From Pelodera strongyloides (taxonomy: Eukaryota; Nematoda; Chromadorea; Rhabditida; Rhabditidae): a stretch of 64,000 nt of DNA. The stretch is taken from positions 186,001-250,000 of the forward strand of contig JAANDG010000114.1 in the NCBI GenBank assembly GCA_036852015.1. Direction: 5' to 3'. Position numbers and translations under genes: made by a program. Positions within the stretch are counted from its first letter, which is position 1. Each line of letters opens with the position of its first letter. Shown here piece after piece: positions 24,101-37,425 of this stretch. The notes below the pieces were generated by a model. The model ran no database searches. It was not told the DNA's origin and saw only the letters and a program-made list of their open reading frames with translations.

Positions 24101-27100
24101 GGGAGTTGGCCGAATACCACTGCTGTCGCTGGGTTCAACCTGAAAATGAGGAGCTTACAATAAGACAGTTGTAATGCACATTCACATAAACAACAGAAAA
24201 CCAAAAGACAAGACAACGAAAGGAATCCAATTCAAAGGCTCAAACCTTGATGTCTGACGGAACTTGCTGCATATTATGTGTATCGGGCGGCAATACTTCT
24301 TCCTCGAAAATAGGCTTAAAGTTTTGTGAATTCTCCGTCCTTTTTTCACATATACTGTAGATTTCATCAGCACCAATATCAAGTGGAACCCGGAGCTGAA
24401 AAGATGGAAAAAGTCGTATTGATTTTGAATCACAACTGACGCTATTGCCTCTGAATGTAGGACATCACAAGAATAATCAATAAAACACTTACCGGAGCAA
24501 TAAGACTGAAGTTCTTCGGTAGTATTCCAACAGTTGACGATGAAGGAAGATCGAACATCGGTAATGAATCGACTTGTTGATGTAATTCTCGCTTCATGTT
24601 TTCGTAAGAAGCGTTCCCCGGTAGCTTCATATCGTGCATAACCGAGGCTAAATTAAATTGAAATTAAATATCATTTACGCGTTTCTTAGGTCGGAAGCAG
24701 CATTACGTGGGGCGGTAGCGAAACAGCTATGCCCGCCACATCCATATAGTAATCACATTCTGAAAGAGATGTTCGTCACAGCGAGAAAGCCAATGTTACT
24801 CACCATGGTCTCCCTTTTGGCGTGCTAGTTCCTCCGCTGTCATTGGAGAAATACTATTCCGCTCGTCGCTTGGTCGCTTCATCTAAAATGAAACATTAAT
24901 GAGCAATGTATGATGATAATGTACAATTCAAATTAACATCAACAAACAAATATGGTAGAAATTAGCAAAGAAAATCTTTATAATTAGGTAAATATCCTGC
25001 TATACATACTTTAATCAGCTCTCCATGAAGGGTTGACGCTTCTGGAACGGCTGCTAGGTCATCCTTATTTCGGTTTAAAAGCTCATACACTGCGGCTTGT
25101 TGATGGTTCATTTGACGTTGCTGCTGCAACCAAAATACTACAATATAATACGAAGAATTTACCGAAAAAAAAAATGAAAAATGAATCCTCAGATTTAATA
25201 TAAGCGGTGAAATGTACTTACCCCATTGATATCCTTGTATGGTCGTTTCAGAATCCGTGGTTCTAGCTCTGTCATCGTCCACACCGCAGACCCTTCTCGG
25301 TAGCGATATTGCTTTTGCTGAATTAAAAAGCTAATGGTACTTTCCCCAATATGTCCTACTGCACACTCGCATCGTCACTAACCATCACTGAACAGCCCGA
25401 ACTCATCAGAATACGCAGCACCCCAAACACTCGTCACTAATCATTCAATATTATATTCGACAAAGTTATAAAGACCAAGTGTTAACCTACCAAACTAAAA
25501 TCGGTCTGTCGTTGTCGAAGTTCACTAGGGATAGGCTGCTGCCAGGCCTCCTTCAAACACGGCAACCTAAAGAAATACTTGCTAAAAGTGTATGGCTAGA
25601 AACAATGTTAAAGGAATAAAATGTGAATATACAAAAAGTGCAAAATTGAATCGTCATTGAAAACAAGTCAAATAGATCAATATTAAAATGTTAAGCTCAC
25701 TTGGTGGTAGCTGTTTTTCCAGGTGTTGGAGGAACAGTCGAAGCAGTAAGTTCCTTTTCCAGAACTTGAATAATCTGCTTCAGAGGGTTTGGAGCGCCTG
25801 CAAACGGAACATACAAGTAAAAAGAAACAATCATGTATCATTGTATATACCGTAATGTGTAGCTTTTGAAATCTTGCGATATACATAAATACTATCATTT
25901 TTCTCGCATAATTTGCGTTAATCGGTCGTTTTTTTCTAAAAAAAAACTTATGGTTCGCATTTATCGTACTATCATAAACAGAAGCGTAACCAGATGAGCT
26001 TATAGAATTAAAGTCCGGAAATGTTTAAAAGGTTACAATCACCGTATTTGCAACACTCAGGCTAATATATTGGCCTTTCAAGCATTAGATAATCAGCTAT
26101 TAAAAAGTGAAAATGATCTCCATTAATCGGCCAGCTACGTCACGTTCATTTTTCTTGATACGTTGCCTGTCAGGAAAACACTACGTAACTAATCGCATTT
26201 ACGTAAACGATGTTTCCACTAATGAGATATTGCAACATTCGAGTAAAAAAAACTACACTTGTATTGTTTTCGAAGAGAAAAGCACCTGGTCTCTACTTCG
26301 TCATAATAAGTGACAAAAAAAACTAGTAAAAAGAATGATGTTAATAAGTTGTGTGATATTAGGACTGCCTTAACAATAATGTGGATCAGTGTCAAAATTA
26401 CGCATTTTATAGAGATGAACTGGTCGGAGGATCTAATAAAAGGCGTGTAATCTCTTCGAGAATGTACGTAAGTTCCACGTGGGTGGAAAAAAATAAAACA
26501 TTGTTTTTGCTCGGCACTTTTCGAAAAAGTAGCTGGGTTCGAGGTGGGCGAAGAAAAAAAGCGAAGAACAACAACAAACACTCACTCAGTCTACACGTGA
26601 AAAGAAGAGAGAAATCCAAAGCAACAAAACGACTAAAATAGTAACCATAAGGAAAACACAGTATATATTACAACTATATGCAAATATCGCAAAAATGTCA
26701 TGAATTAAGCAGCACAAATAAATAGTGAACTTAAATAAGATAATAATTAGGGTTTGCCAAGTTCATTAAGCTTGAAAAAGTTGTGCAATTCAAGGAAGAC
26801 GCGCTACCTTGGGGAGCTTTCAGCAATACTTCGCACAGAAAAGGTACTCGCATAATCTAATAAGATCTAATATGAAAAAAGGCAAGGCACATATCATGTG
26901 CACTAATTCAAGTGACGCACTCAAGTGTGAGCAAAATAGTTATTAAGAACACCAATTCATAGAATGTGCACGCTGAGACAGTGACTCAGTGGTTATGAGG
27001 ATAATATGTAATTATTTATGAGCGTATATGAACTACTTGATTATGAACTTACCCAGACAACGGGCCGAAAATAAGACGGCAATTCTGTGAAATTTGAGTC

Positions 27101-30100
27101 ATTGAATTTTGGTTTGGAATTTAAGTTCCTCGGAGGGACCGGAAGCTTCACTTATCAGTTGTGATTACAGACGCACTAATGTACCGCACTACTGATAAGG
27201 GAAAGGGTCCTGGAACTAGCAGGAACAAAAATATCACAGCAGCTCATCTCTGAGAAATGCAAGAAAGGTATGGTTTTCAACATAGTCATATAATTGTTGC
27301 CCAAAAATGCACAAAATCATGGTAAGCTACATAAATATCTAGATAAGCATATACATATTACAGCAACAATACAACATTGTGCAAAACTTGGATCTGAGCT
27401 CTGCATACGTTTCAAGCAACATTTTTGGACTTCCTGAACAAGTGCAATTAAATAAAAAGATCGTGGTTTTCTGAGGTCTGAACTGACTTTTTGCGCACTA
27501 CACAACAACAAAATGCGTGAAAAACTTGACAATAACTGAGAAATGACGTGTCCTTGATGTTTATCAGGCGGTCTAAGAAGGAAGTGAGACGCAAACGATA
27601 CGCAATCCTTACTCTAAAAGATAGTCAAGTTTGGAACAACAGCAAGATATCCTATTCCTATAACGCTCTGTCCGACCAAAAGTCACTGTCTATATTTTCG
27701 ACGTGTAAACTACTCTTATTCGCTTATTACTGCTGCGTAGAACAAAGAACCAAGAAGCGAACGGATCAATTAGAAAAGCATGGACATCCATTCTTAGTGT
27801 TATTAAGAGTGAAACCTTCCTAGTGGAATTGGGTCAAGTGTTATGCCACCCACACAGCACAAACCGATGATTCAAAATCTTATCAGCTCACCATCAGGCG
27901 TCACCTAGGTTATCTTTGTGATCAAGTTTCTACTAGGCAACTACACCCTACACTAATAAAAAATATATACCGCATCTGAATATAACATCTGAATATATAT
28001 ATAAAAAAATATTTTACACTTGTTATATCAAGCGTTCCCAGTATTTACAACTCGCCGTTCGAATAAAAAATCGCTGGTAATTCAAGCATACCATAAATAT
28101 TGTGGATGGTAAAACAGAAAATATTCAGAAACTATTCTTCCCAAATAAAGAAACAACATTTTCCAAAAGAATCACACACTAAACTAGAAGCACGATTCTC
28201 AACGGTCGAAAAAGCAGGACTGTGACACATCATCCTTGAGATAAACTTGCACCGAGAAGCATTTGTCATCCATACTATGCATCATAAAAAGTAATAGCAA
28301 TAACAAAAGTATGTGAATAATCTTTGAACCCTTCAATGCATAAACACACTTTACATTATGCTAATAAAATGTTGATCAAAATTCAAGTAGTTTCTGAATT
28401 TCCCCAGGTGTGTCCAACATATTACCATTGGCATGCAAGTTTACGTTAACATGCTAATACATAAAAAGCTAATCGACTGGCTCACAACGATCCCGCCCCC
28501 ATTCAAATAGTACATTTAATTAGGCAGGCTTATCCAGTTAAGCCCCAAATCAGAAACATAGTATAGTGCATAGAATAGGGAAAATCTGGGTCGTACTAGT
28601 TTGGATTATGCAATTATGGAAGGTAACCAGGAGATTATACTAACAACAAGCAATTAACTAAGGAAGGAATATGTACACATCAGCGATCAGCCTTTGATTG
28701 AGCAAAACAACTCAGATTTGCAATCTACAAGACCTTACCTTAGTTCAAATAGACAATGAAGAGAGACAATAAGGCCGAACAACGGCCAATATAATTAATA
28801 ACTCATTAATAAAGTGTAGTTCCCCTTTGTAATAGTATTGTCTTACACAAAAGCATAAGAACCACAGAATGTAGCATAAGCCGAACAAGATTTATCACGA
28901 GCAAATCGTTTGATTATGGAATAATGGGATTATTATTGAATACTGCTAGTATTTTCTGATAACAACAAAACAAATGGCCAACATTACCAGTTGCTACCGA
29001 TGCAGTGTGAGAGCACACTAAGAAGTTCGCTTAAAAGGAGATCAGATTATCATGGGCGTCTCTAATTAAAAACCTGATCTTAGGAGTGCAAGGCCAGGAA
29101 GTGGTGTAAATGAACGTAGTTTGTTTTCGTGAATTACACTATCAGCTACGTAGCGATAATACGTCACCATTTAGCGAAGGAACAAAATATACGTCGGTTA
29201 ATTTGATCTAAACATCTCAGCGATGGTGTATTGTTGACCTTTGAAAAATGAAAAAATGTGCTGATTTTACTCTGGAAACTGTTGTTATACAAATACTTTA
29301 AAAAATCAAAAAAAATCCAACGTGTAGGTGAGACATAGACACTGAAGTGTTATTAATACTAATTCGACGGAGCAAGTTGTAAGTACATGATCAGATAAGT
29401 AGATAAGGGAGGGAGAGAAGGTGAAAGAGAGCGAGGGCACTAGCTGGGCTAGGGTTGTTCTAGTTTGTTCTCATGGCCCGACGCCATGCCGTCATCGCAA
29501 CATTTGGGACCGATCTAGAAGGCACATCTAGAAAGCAGAGGCTGTCAGATAAAGTCCAGGGAGCGTGCAAAAGGAGGACGGACAGAGAATAAGCCAAGTG
29601 AGTGAGCAAATAGAGAGGGTTGTGAGGGACCCCCTAGTCTAGCTACAAATAGCGTTCCATCTGAGGAAGTAGAACATGGCAAGGTTGATGATACTATGCG
29701 GTACATAGTAAACAATTAGGTTAGCAGTTGAGGTTTGTGAGATTTTTGCTATACATGTAGGAGGAACTCAGTTAACACCAGGTCATAGATTGTAAAAAAT
29801 TGCTAAATTTTAGGTTACGCTTTAGAGAGAACTAACATTATTCTCTAATTTGAGTATTGTGGTAGTATGCTGTGTCAAGAAGGTAAAATAGGGGGATTAA
29901 TGCAACATAATAGATCACATAATGCTCTAAACTAATGAATTATATAGGATTAGCAGAAGCTCCAAAACAAAACAATAATCACATACATTCTCATTGTCAG
30001 CCCCACACCCGCGCACTTTTACAAAAAGCAAGGGAAATGAAGCAGTAATTCAGCGCGGATATTAAAAAGTAATGATAATCTTCTTAGGGGATAAAGTAAC

Positions 30101-33100
30101 AATATGCAATGCAGGCAATACAATTCGATCGACAAGAAAAATTTGCAACATGGAATAAAAAAGCCAACGAAACAAATGTGCAATAATACTAAAAAAATCG
30201 TAAACTCGAATGAACTGGACTTACACGGAGAAAATTTGATGGCCTGTTTGTAGCACTCGAGGGCGTCCGAATACTGATGAGTGCTGAGGTAAAGTTGTCC
30301 GAGGTTGGTCCAAGCCGGACTATGCTGGGGATCGAGTTCAACTGCACAAATGAACGCCTGCAATAATGGGACATACTATGGAATTGCCAGAAGCTTGCAT
30401 GCTACTCTTATGGTTGTCAGATGGTAATACTGCATAGTCTACCACTTCATAGGTTGCGAGGCTGGAGGGTTTGAAACTTTATTGTTGTTAAACCTTTGAG
30501 TTCTTATGGGATTTTTATTGTTTTCAAAGCATAGCACACAGAAAAGCTAATTGTAAAATGGTCACTGTAAAAATGGTCTCGACACCACATGACCTCATCA
30601 CTTATAAACATGAGTGCATTGTTTTCTTGCTGTATTCTGCAAAACAAAATGCGGATTATCAGAGATTAAAGCTTAAAGCGGTAGAATCCTGAACAGTAAC
30701 AGAGCACCAACGTAAAAGTACAATTCGAAAAAAGTAAGCAATAAGCAACCGATCTTGAAAAAAGGCCTCTTGGATCATGAAGAACTTCGGCAAGCGTAAA
30801 ATTCCGACAAAAAATTGGTTTATTTGTAACAGACCAGTAAACTGCTCACTTGCAATGCGTCCATAGGCTGATTCTGATCCTGGTAAAGCAGACCGATGGA
30901 GCACCAAGTATCGGCGTCTCCCTCGGTTTTGTCGATCGCTTGGCGATAGTTGATGAACGCCTCGTGAGCCTGAAACAAATTATTATATATGCTTAAAAAA
31001 AATTATAAGTTCAAAAAGTTCCCTGCACAAAGCAACAATGGTAACTAATATACTATGATTCTTGGAGAAGCTCAATAGAGTAGTTGCTAACTAAACACTG
31101 GGTAAGTGCATTGCTACGATAGTCGGGCCGAAACAGATGGAGAGGAAGACAGAAAAGCTCAGCTGGAGCAATGCTGGGCATTCTCACCTTGGTCTTAATT
31201 TCACCGTAGCACCTTCCCAAGTAGTAATAAGTCTTGCCGCTGTTCGGTTCAATTGCCTTACTTTGATTCAGATATTCTTCTGCCTCCTGAAAGAGAATCG
31301 TTTACGGACATCCCACAAAGCAGAACAGGCAAAAAGTAGCATTAAAGTAATAATCATCATGTTAAAGTAATAATCACATCGCATCAAATGACAATTCATG
31401 TATAAAACAAACCAGTAATCGTTGAGTTCTTGCCTCCTGAGTTTGTTCCTCATGCAGATAACAGACCCAACCTGAGAGAACTATTATAAAGGAGCACAAC
31501 GTACATTCATTGACCACAAAAAATTCGTTGTCATCATTTAAGCTGAAGGAATCACACATTTTCCTTGTATCTTAATAAACAATTCTAAGGGAACACTGAA
31601 AGTAAAAGTGCATACCAAGTTCGCGGAGAACTGTTGCTCTGTCTCTCTGAGTCTCTAGCGTCTGCTGTTCTGGAGGGACGTCTAGCTCGGTGGCCAATTG
31701 CCTAAACAACTTACTTGAACTGCAAACTGTAATCCACACATGTGGCTGCTAACCGCCACTACCATATGCCAGATTATTGAGTAAATCATACCCATGGCTT
31801 GAAAGATAACTTATTGGTAGAAAAAAAGCGAAGGATGTTTCAATTTTAAATATTAGTATGTGAATATATGTATGATAAAATAGAAAGAAAAATCTATCAA
31901 AGTAAAAAACGGGAGTGTGGGGGGTCGGTCGGCGAACTTCGGGATAGCTGGTGCTAGGCACTGGGATATATACATCCCCCACGTGGGGAAAATACGGAGT
32001 ACGCAGAGGGCAAAAGAAGTGCACGTTCTTTGCACTTGCTTCAAATAAGAGAAAGGAGCGAGAGAGTGTGGCATTCAGGTATAGTACATGAGAACTAGAG
32101 AAGAGCTCAGTGTAAAAGTGCATATAAAAGGAAAAGCTGAGAAGCGAACTATAGGCAAGGCTTATCATCGGAGAATGATCAACATTCACACTAACGGTAG
32201 ATTGATTCACGAGGTAAATGTTGCAATCTGAGAAAGCGAAAAAAATCAGATACAAACATACAGTTCTTTGGAGGTCACTACAATCCAAAAAACGCAATAG
32301 TACAAAACGAAAATAGGACAGAAATAACATCTTGGGTGGTCTAAGTTCAGGTAAACTAAAGTGTGACAGTAAATAAGCGCACTTGTACTCTTCGTATGCC
32401 TTGTCCAGCTGCTCGCTGCACTGGTAACAGCTTGCAATGCAAATCCGCAGCTGGAGTTTACTGTGAAAAACCGCGTCCCGACTGTCCGCCAACGAGGCTT
32501 GGTAATGCTGAAATATGAGACAGTTGAATTCGAATAACATAATTGGATCTCCTGACACACATTGGCCCAATGAGTAAATATCATATTTATAGCAATTTTT
32601 TTAACGTTGACAATTACCCGGTGAATTTATCGAATTTAGCAAAAGCTCAAAATGATGATGCGTGCAAAGACACTGGTAATGGAGAAAATGGAAAGCAAAG
32701 TAATCGTGATACAGTAGTAACCCAACAATGTATAACTGAACGTTGAGAATAAATATCTGTGAGCTTGGCATATAGTTCATATCTAAAAAGGCCGCTGTTC
32801 CCCACAATGCATCATGCTATTATTCATCGAATGTTATTGCGCGTAAGCTCAACAATGCGCACCGTATAGAATTTGAAATATATGACATAAATTGGTTCTT
32901 TGGTAAATATTGAAAAAGGGTCGTACTATTATATTCGAAGCAAAATTATGATTTCCCCATAGCCGTGTTCTTTGTACATATGTTAAATAGTGGATGCATA
33001 AGGCGGCGGTATAATAAGTAAACTTAACGGGATAAAAGTTAATCCTTGCGGTTTTAGATTTATGTTTGCATATCGCTTGTCTGCTATAGAAGGGAACTAT

Positions 33101-36100
33101 AGAAGACGTCGTACTACAATCAACTAACCGTAAAGGTGTTTTGCAATGCGAATCATTCCCTAACTACGTCTGACGCTGACTACATAATCTTATGTGTAAT
33201 GATTCTGACATTTTTTTACTAAAGATAATTAAATCAATAATTGCGTGGGTGCCGCAGTCAGGAGGTCACGGGGCGTAGGCGAATTGGTGTGTATTGGGGT
33301 ATGGTAGGCAGTGGTGCCCGTAAATGGTCGTTGGTAGGACGGGGAGGAGGACACACCATCTGGCAACTGAGATACTACGTGTAATTGAGAGACTCCAAGA
33401 TTCGAATGGAGGGTTAGGGAATCTACGGTAGAGCAGCGTTACACTAGGACAGAGATGAGAAACAGCGGAGAGAGAGCGGAGCAGGAGGTTTCATGTATAC
33501 TGCGGCATTGTGAGAAAGACAGAGATCTTGTGAGGAGAAAGTCAACGTCAAAGTAGTGAGACACAGAGAAAGAAAGGGTGAGAGCGAACATTTGGCCACA
33601 GTTGTAATTTAGCCCCTTAGGGGGGAGCACCAGCCAAAGGAGTGAAAAATGAGCAGATGACATGGGATACGGTTGTCAGTAACGCAGAAGCACAAACAAT
33701 CAAAAACACTGAAGATGGCATAAAATCGGAATTCAAATTACAAACCAAGCTTGACATACAGTAGGATATAAACGCCGCTATATTTACTAAAAATCAAACT
33801 CCACAACGAACTGTGAAAATGTTCACCTTGAGGGCCAGGTCAAACTTGTCCAAATGCTTGTAGCAGGCTCCGAGACGGGCGTGTATCTCTGGCACGACAG
33901 CAACGTCCTTGTGCGTGTAGAGAACCAGGTTAAAGCATTCGACAGCACTGCAACAATCGATCGATGATCATTTTTCTCTCTATGGTCTTTATCATGTGAA
34001 CAGTTGGGAAGCTTAAGATCAGTATAACTTGACATACCAACTTTTGATTAAGCAAGGCACAAAATCATATTTTTTGCGTGAACATGTTTGTTATTATTTC
34101 TTGGCACCCTTTGTTTTATTAGAAGGTAAACAATTTCTACGTAACTGCAAAACGTCCGAAAATCAGTTCTGTAGAAATGACCGGGAAGTAAATAAATCTT
34201 CGACAGTCAACTAAACTGTCCGCTGGGGTTTGAATACCAGCACAGCTGTTTTTTTTGTGTTGCTGGTCAGGGGAAAAGAAAAGCGAATGAAGCAATAGGA
34301 TGTCGGATAAATGATACAGGTAGGAAGAAACTGTTGCAGAAAATAAGAAAGAGATGTAACACCTAACTAAGAAGTGATGTTATGACGTCATATCGTCATA
34401 CGGCATTGAACCTTTGTCAATGACGACTATAACAGATATTGACCCCAGAAGGCATCGATATCGTACACTGTTTGGGATTCAAGGGATGAGGTGATACGAG
34501 GCACCAAATTTGAATAACCATTTCGCTCTCCGTGAACTTTTCTCCTGCTAGACTTTTTGTTATGTGCAGTGTTCCCACCATGAAAAGTCAAACTGGAATG
34601 GAGACAGAGAGTAAGGCATATCATGAGCGAGAGAGGGAGAGAAAGTGAAGGAGCGAAGAGAGATAGTGGGATGTTGGGAGAGATGGAGACTGCTAGAAGG
34701 GGTACGTTATCTACGGTACCATTTTCTCTACCCCAGGCCGTGTGGCACCACGGCCTTGGCTAGGGTACCCAGTCACCTTTTTGGCAGGCCGCCAATACAT
34801 CTCGTCTCACACCTCCCCATACCAGTATAATGCATCAAGTCGGAGCCAAGTCAAAGGAGGGAATGCCCTTGAAAGCGATGTTAAACGGACGAATGTGCGA
34901 AGCGATGTATTTGCGGTTTTCAGCTAGATTTATTACCAGTTCGTTCGAAAAATCTCATTAAAACAGTTGGTGTTGAATGTGTCTGACTGTGCTTTTGTAA
35001 ACTGGCAACTTGTTTAAGAAGAAGCTTAACAAAAACAATCATTATAAAACAATTGTTGTAAAGAAAAGCAGTACATTATACAGAATGTCCATATAAGGAA
35101 GCGCATGTGGGCTGATGCGGGTTAAAGTTATACCGAAAGAGCTGCAACTTACGCTTTGAACTTTTTGAAGTGAAAATAAACAAGTGCAAGTCCATAATGA
35201 GCAGTTGGATCCCTTGCAAACCGCTCTTTGTCAGTCCGTAATGCATTTTGGTATGCGGACAAAGCTAAAAACGATATTAATTGAAACATTATAATAAGAA
35301 AGACGAATTCTTTCCAAATAGCGTGAGGTAATTCAAGTAATTCAGACTACGGGATACCCATCATGCTTCCAAAAGTCTACTGTAATATTGTGAGAAACAG
35401 TGCTGACTAATTATTGCATCGGTTCAAACGGAGCACTTATGTTCAATTAGGCAGTCATTTCAGAGTGATGTATATTGAATGCACTAAGCGTAGGCAAACA
35501 CCGTGAGCTGCGCTGTTTATTTGTATATTATAAGGTGGAAACTTTTTATAAATTACCTTTTCCATAATCACTGGCCAGCAGTGTTAGGTGTCCGATGGAA
35601 ACAAGTGTTTGAAACATCAAAACCCTCCATTTCCTTTTCATTTCTGGAGATACTTCTGACATCATCCTTTCGATGTACTCTAATTTGGCCTCTCGATACC
35701 GGAACAGCTGAAATGCATTACTGAAACAAACAAATTGTCAGCGATGAGCAGTTCTCCGTGCCGGCATAACGTACATAATTCTCCATTCGAAATCCAAGCT
35801 TCAGAATACAGGTCCATAAAACCACCTTGTTCTTCTGTTCAATTGAAGCCCTAATTATCAATCACGCATTCCAAAGCATAGTGATACGAAGTTGCGAATA
35901 TGAAGAAATAACGTGGAACTTAAAACACATACCTTATAGAACAACTCTCGCTCAGGATGAATTTCCATATTGAGGACAGAGTATTCATTCCACAGTAGGC
36001 TGAAAACGTATTGAGCATATATAGTTTATTTTCCATGGTTTCACTACTGGCTTGCAATTGTACGTGAGGTGTATCAAATAAATAGAAAGTGCTTTCGTCA

Positions 36101-37165
36101 CCACATATTTTCTATTAAATATTCATTTTAAATTGTACAACTATTGTTTTTTGAACTGCTTTCGCGATAACTCTCCTCGCAGTTTTCAAGCAATATAAAG
36201 TGTAGTATAGTACAAATACAAACATAATAGTAACTCAATAACGCTCACCTAGTTAACTGCTCTCCCTTCGCAAACTCCTCCTTGGTTATTTGCGGTAGTT
36301 GTGTGAAGTCTGGATGTTGTTGTTTAATTAAATCAGTCCAGTCGACTATGTGCAGTCCACAGTCCTTCATATAGGAATCCTCAAATTTTATCTCTTGCTT
36401 GTTGGAACCCTGAAAATGCTTGCTAAGAGGAGATACAAAAGTATGTATTAATCATGATGGTATTGCAAAATGTATTATTGCATAGCTTAGCTAAATGTGG
36501 AAAAAAATGCGTTTTGTGTTTACATTAATAATTCTTTCCTTGTGATAAATTAAGTTCTACAGTCAGTTGAGCAAATAAAATCTCTCTATTCAATAATTAA
36601 TACATAAATATAAAGAAGATTCCAAGAAAAAAAAAGAAGAAAATGAAGTAATTTACTTACCACTTGATCGCTATATATGGATCCCTGAAAATAAAAGAGT
36701 TGTCACTACATGGTATTTTTTGCATTCTATTATTTTGCAAGCGTTTTAATTTGTTGAGTTAAAATGCTCACTAGGTTCGAATGCGTGTGAATACACAACT
36801 AAGTTCCCACTCAAATTACGATTATTAATGTGTCGAAAATTGCATAATTCAGATATTTTTCTGTGGTTCCATTCAAAATTTGCAACAAATCATAAAGAAA
36901 TGAAATAAAGCGTAGCCAAAGTTAAACATGAATACAGATATCATACACAGGAGCCTCGTATTATAATCTATTCTATGTCACAAACTCAACACATGCAAGC
37001 TTGTTGCTCATTCTCGAAAACATGGCACAGTATAAAGGGACAAGTATGTGGAAAGAAAACGAATAAAATATTCACCATGCTAATGTCATCGGGACTATTG
37101 GTCGGAAGGTCTTCCGATCGGCCCAATGAAGATCCCTGTGAGGCGGTTTCTGCCTCATTCGACAT
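21199..37165 (-). CDS. utx-1: UTX/KDM6A histone H3K27 demethylase orthologue
   Basis: Thirty-two coding exons join in frame to 1170 residues. They run from ATG 37165 (exon 37076-37165), through a 24-nt microexon (36661-36684), to the last exon 21199-21225. Exons between 30225 and 35264 encode tetratricopeptide repeats (for example [19 protein letters not shown]). After the linker come [12 protein letters not shown] UTX sequences and the JmjC domain. Its Fe(II) ligands are H916 and E918 (TPAHVEN) and H996 ([13 protein letters not shown]). The last domain carries CxxC pairs at 1101/1104 and 1125/1128. The length and domain order are those of UTX proteins. The known role of the family is 2-oxoglutarate-dependent demethylation of H3K27me3/me2 within MLL3/4-type COMPASS complexes in the nucleus. 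ATG 37165 sits 6 bases after an ATTGCAG acceptor, so spliced-leader trans-splicing is likely. One intron (31434/31433) uses a GC donor. The intron 25798-30224 is 4.4 kb. Confidence 0.95.
25798..30224 (-). other. Large UTX intron between the TPR and linker exons
   Basis: This 4.4-kb interval separates the last TPR exon from the linker exon. I see no nested gene on either strand. At about 29400-29660 there is a purine-rich stretch on the plus strand (GAGGGAGAGAAGG, AAAGAGAGCGAGGG), with higher GC than its surroundings. Similar purine-rich patches occur in two other UTX introns at about 33250-33660 and 34610-34850. They could be fragments of one dispersed repeat. Confidence 0.5.
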
Positions 37166-37224
37166 TGTTCGCCTGCAATCATAACTTAAATTGCTTTCCT
37201 TTTACTAACGATTCTAAAGTGGTA
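37166..37224 (-). promoter_or_regulatory. Probable trans-splice acceptor and 5' leader of UTX
   Basis: On the minus strand a pyrimidine-containing acceptor ending TGATTGCAG lies immediately 5' of GCGAACA and the start codon. No upstream exon in frame is visible between this site and the 67-bp repeat array, which is consistent with addition of a spliced leader here. Confidence 0.5.
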
Positions 37225-37425
37225 GCGTAGGTTCAGTTAATTGTTTTTGGTTGCAATATATATGTCTTATAGGTCTTCAGTGACAAGACTAGCGCAGGTT
37301 CGATTAATAGATTTTGGTTGCAATATATATGTCTTATAGTTCTTCAGTGACAAGACTAGCGCAGGTTCGATTAATAGCTTTTGGTTGCAATATATATGTC
37401 TTATGGTGCTTCAATGACAAGACTA
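37225..37425. repeat. 67-bp tandem repeat, three copies
   Basis: Three consecutive 67-bp units start at 37225, 37292 and 37359. Each contains GGTTGCAATATATATGTCTT and TTCAGTGACAAGACTA or close variants. The array lies 60 bp upstream of the UTX start codon, in the expected promoter or 5' leader region. Confidence 0.9.

Noticed and set aside
26107..26641. Plus-strand frames inside the large UTX intron
   Set aside because: They have biased Lys/Ser/Arg composition, no splice signals and no similarity, so they are chance frames.
31749..32570. Longest open frame in the window (273 codons, minus strand)
   Set aside because: Only 32383-32507 is coding, as a TPR exon of UTX. The frame simply reads through its GTGCGC donor into AT-rich intron, as the in-phase join to 31701 shows.
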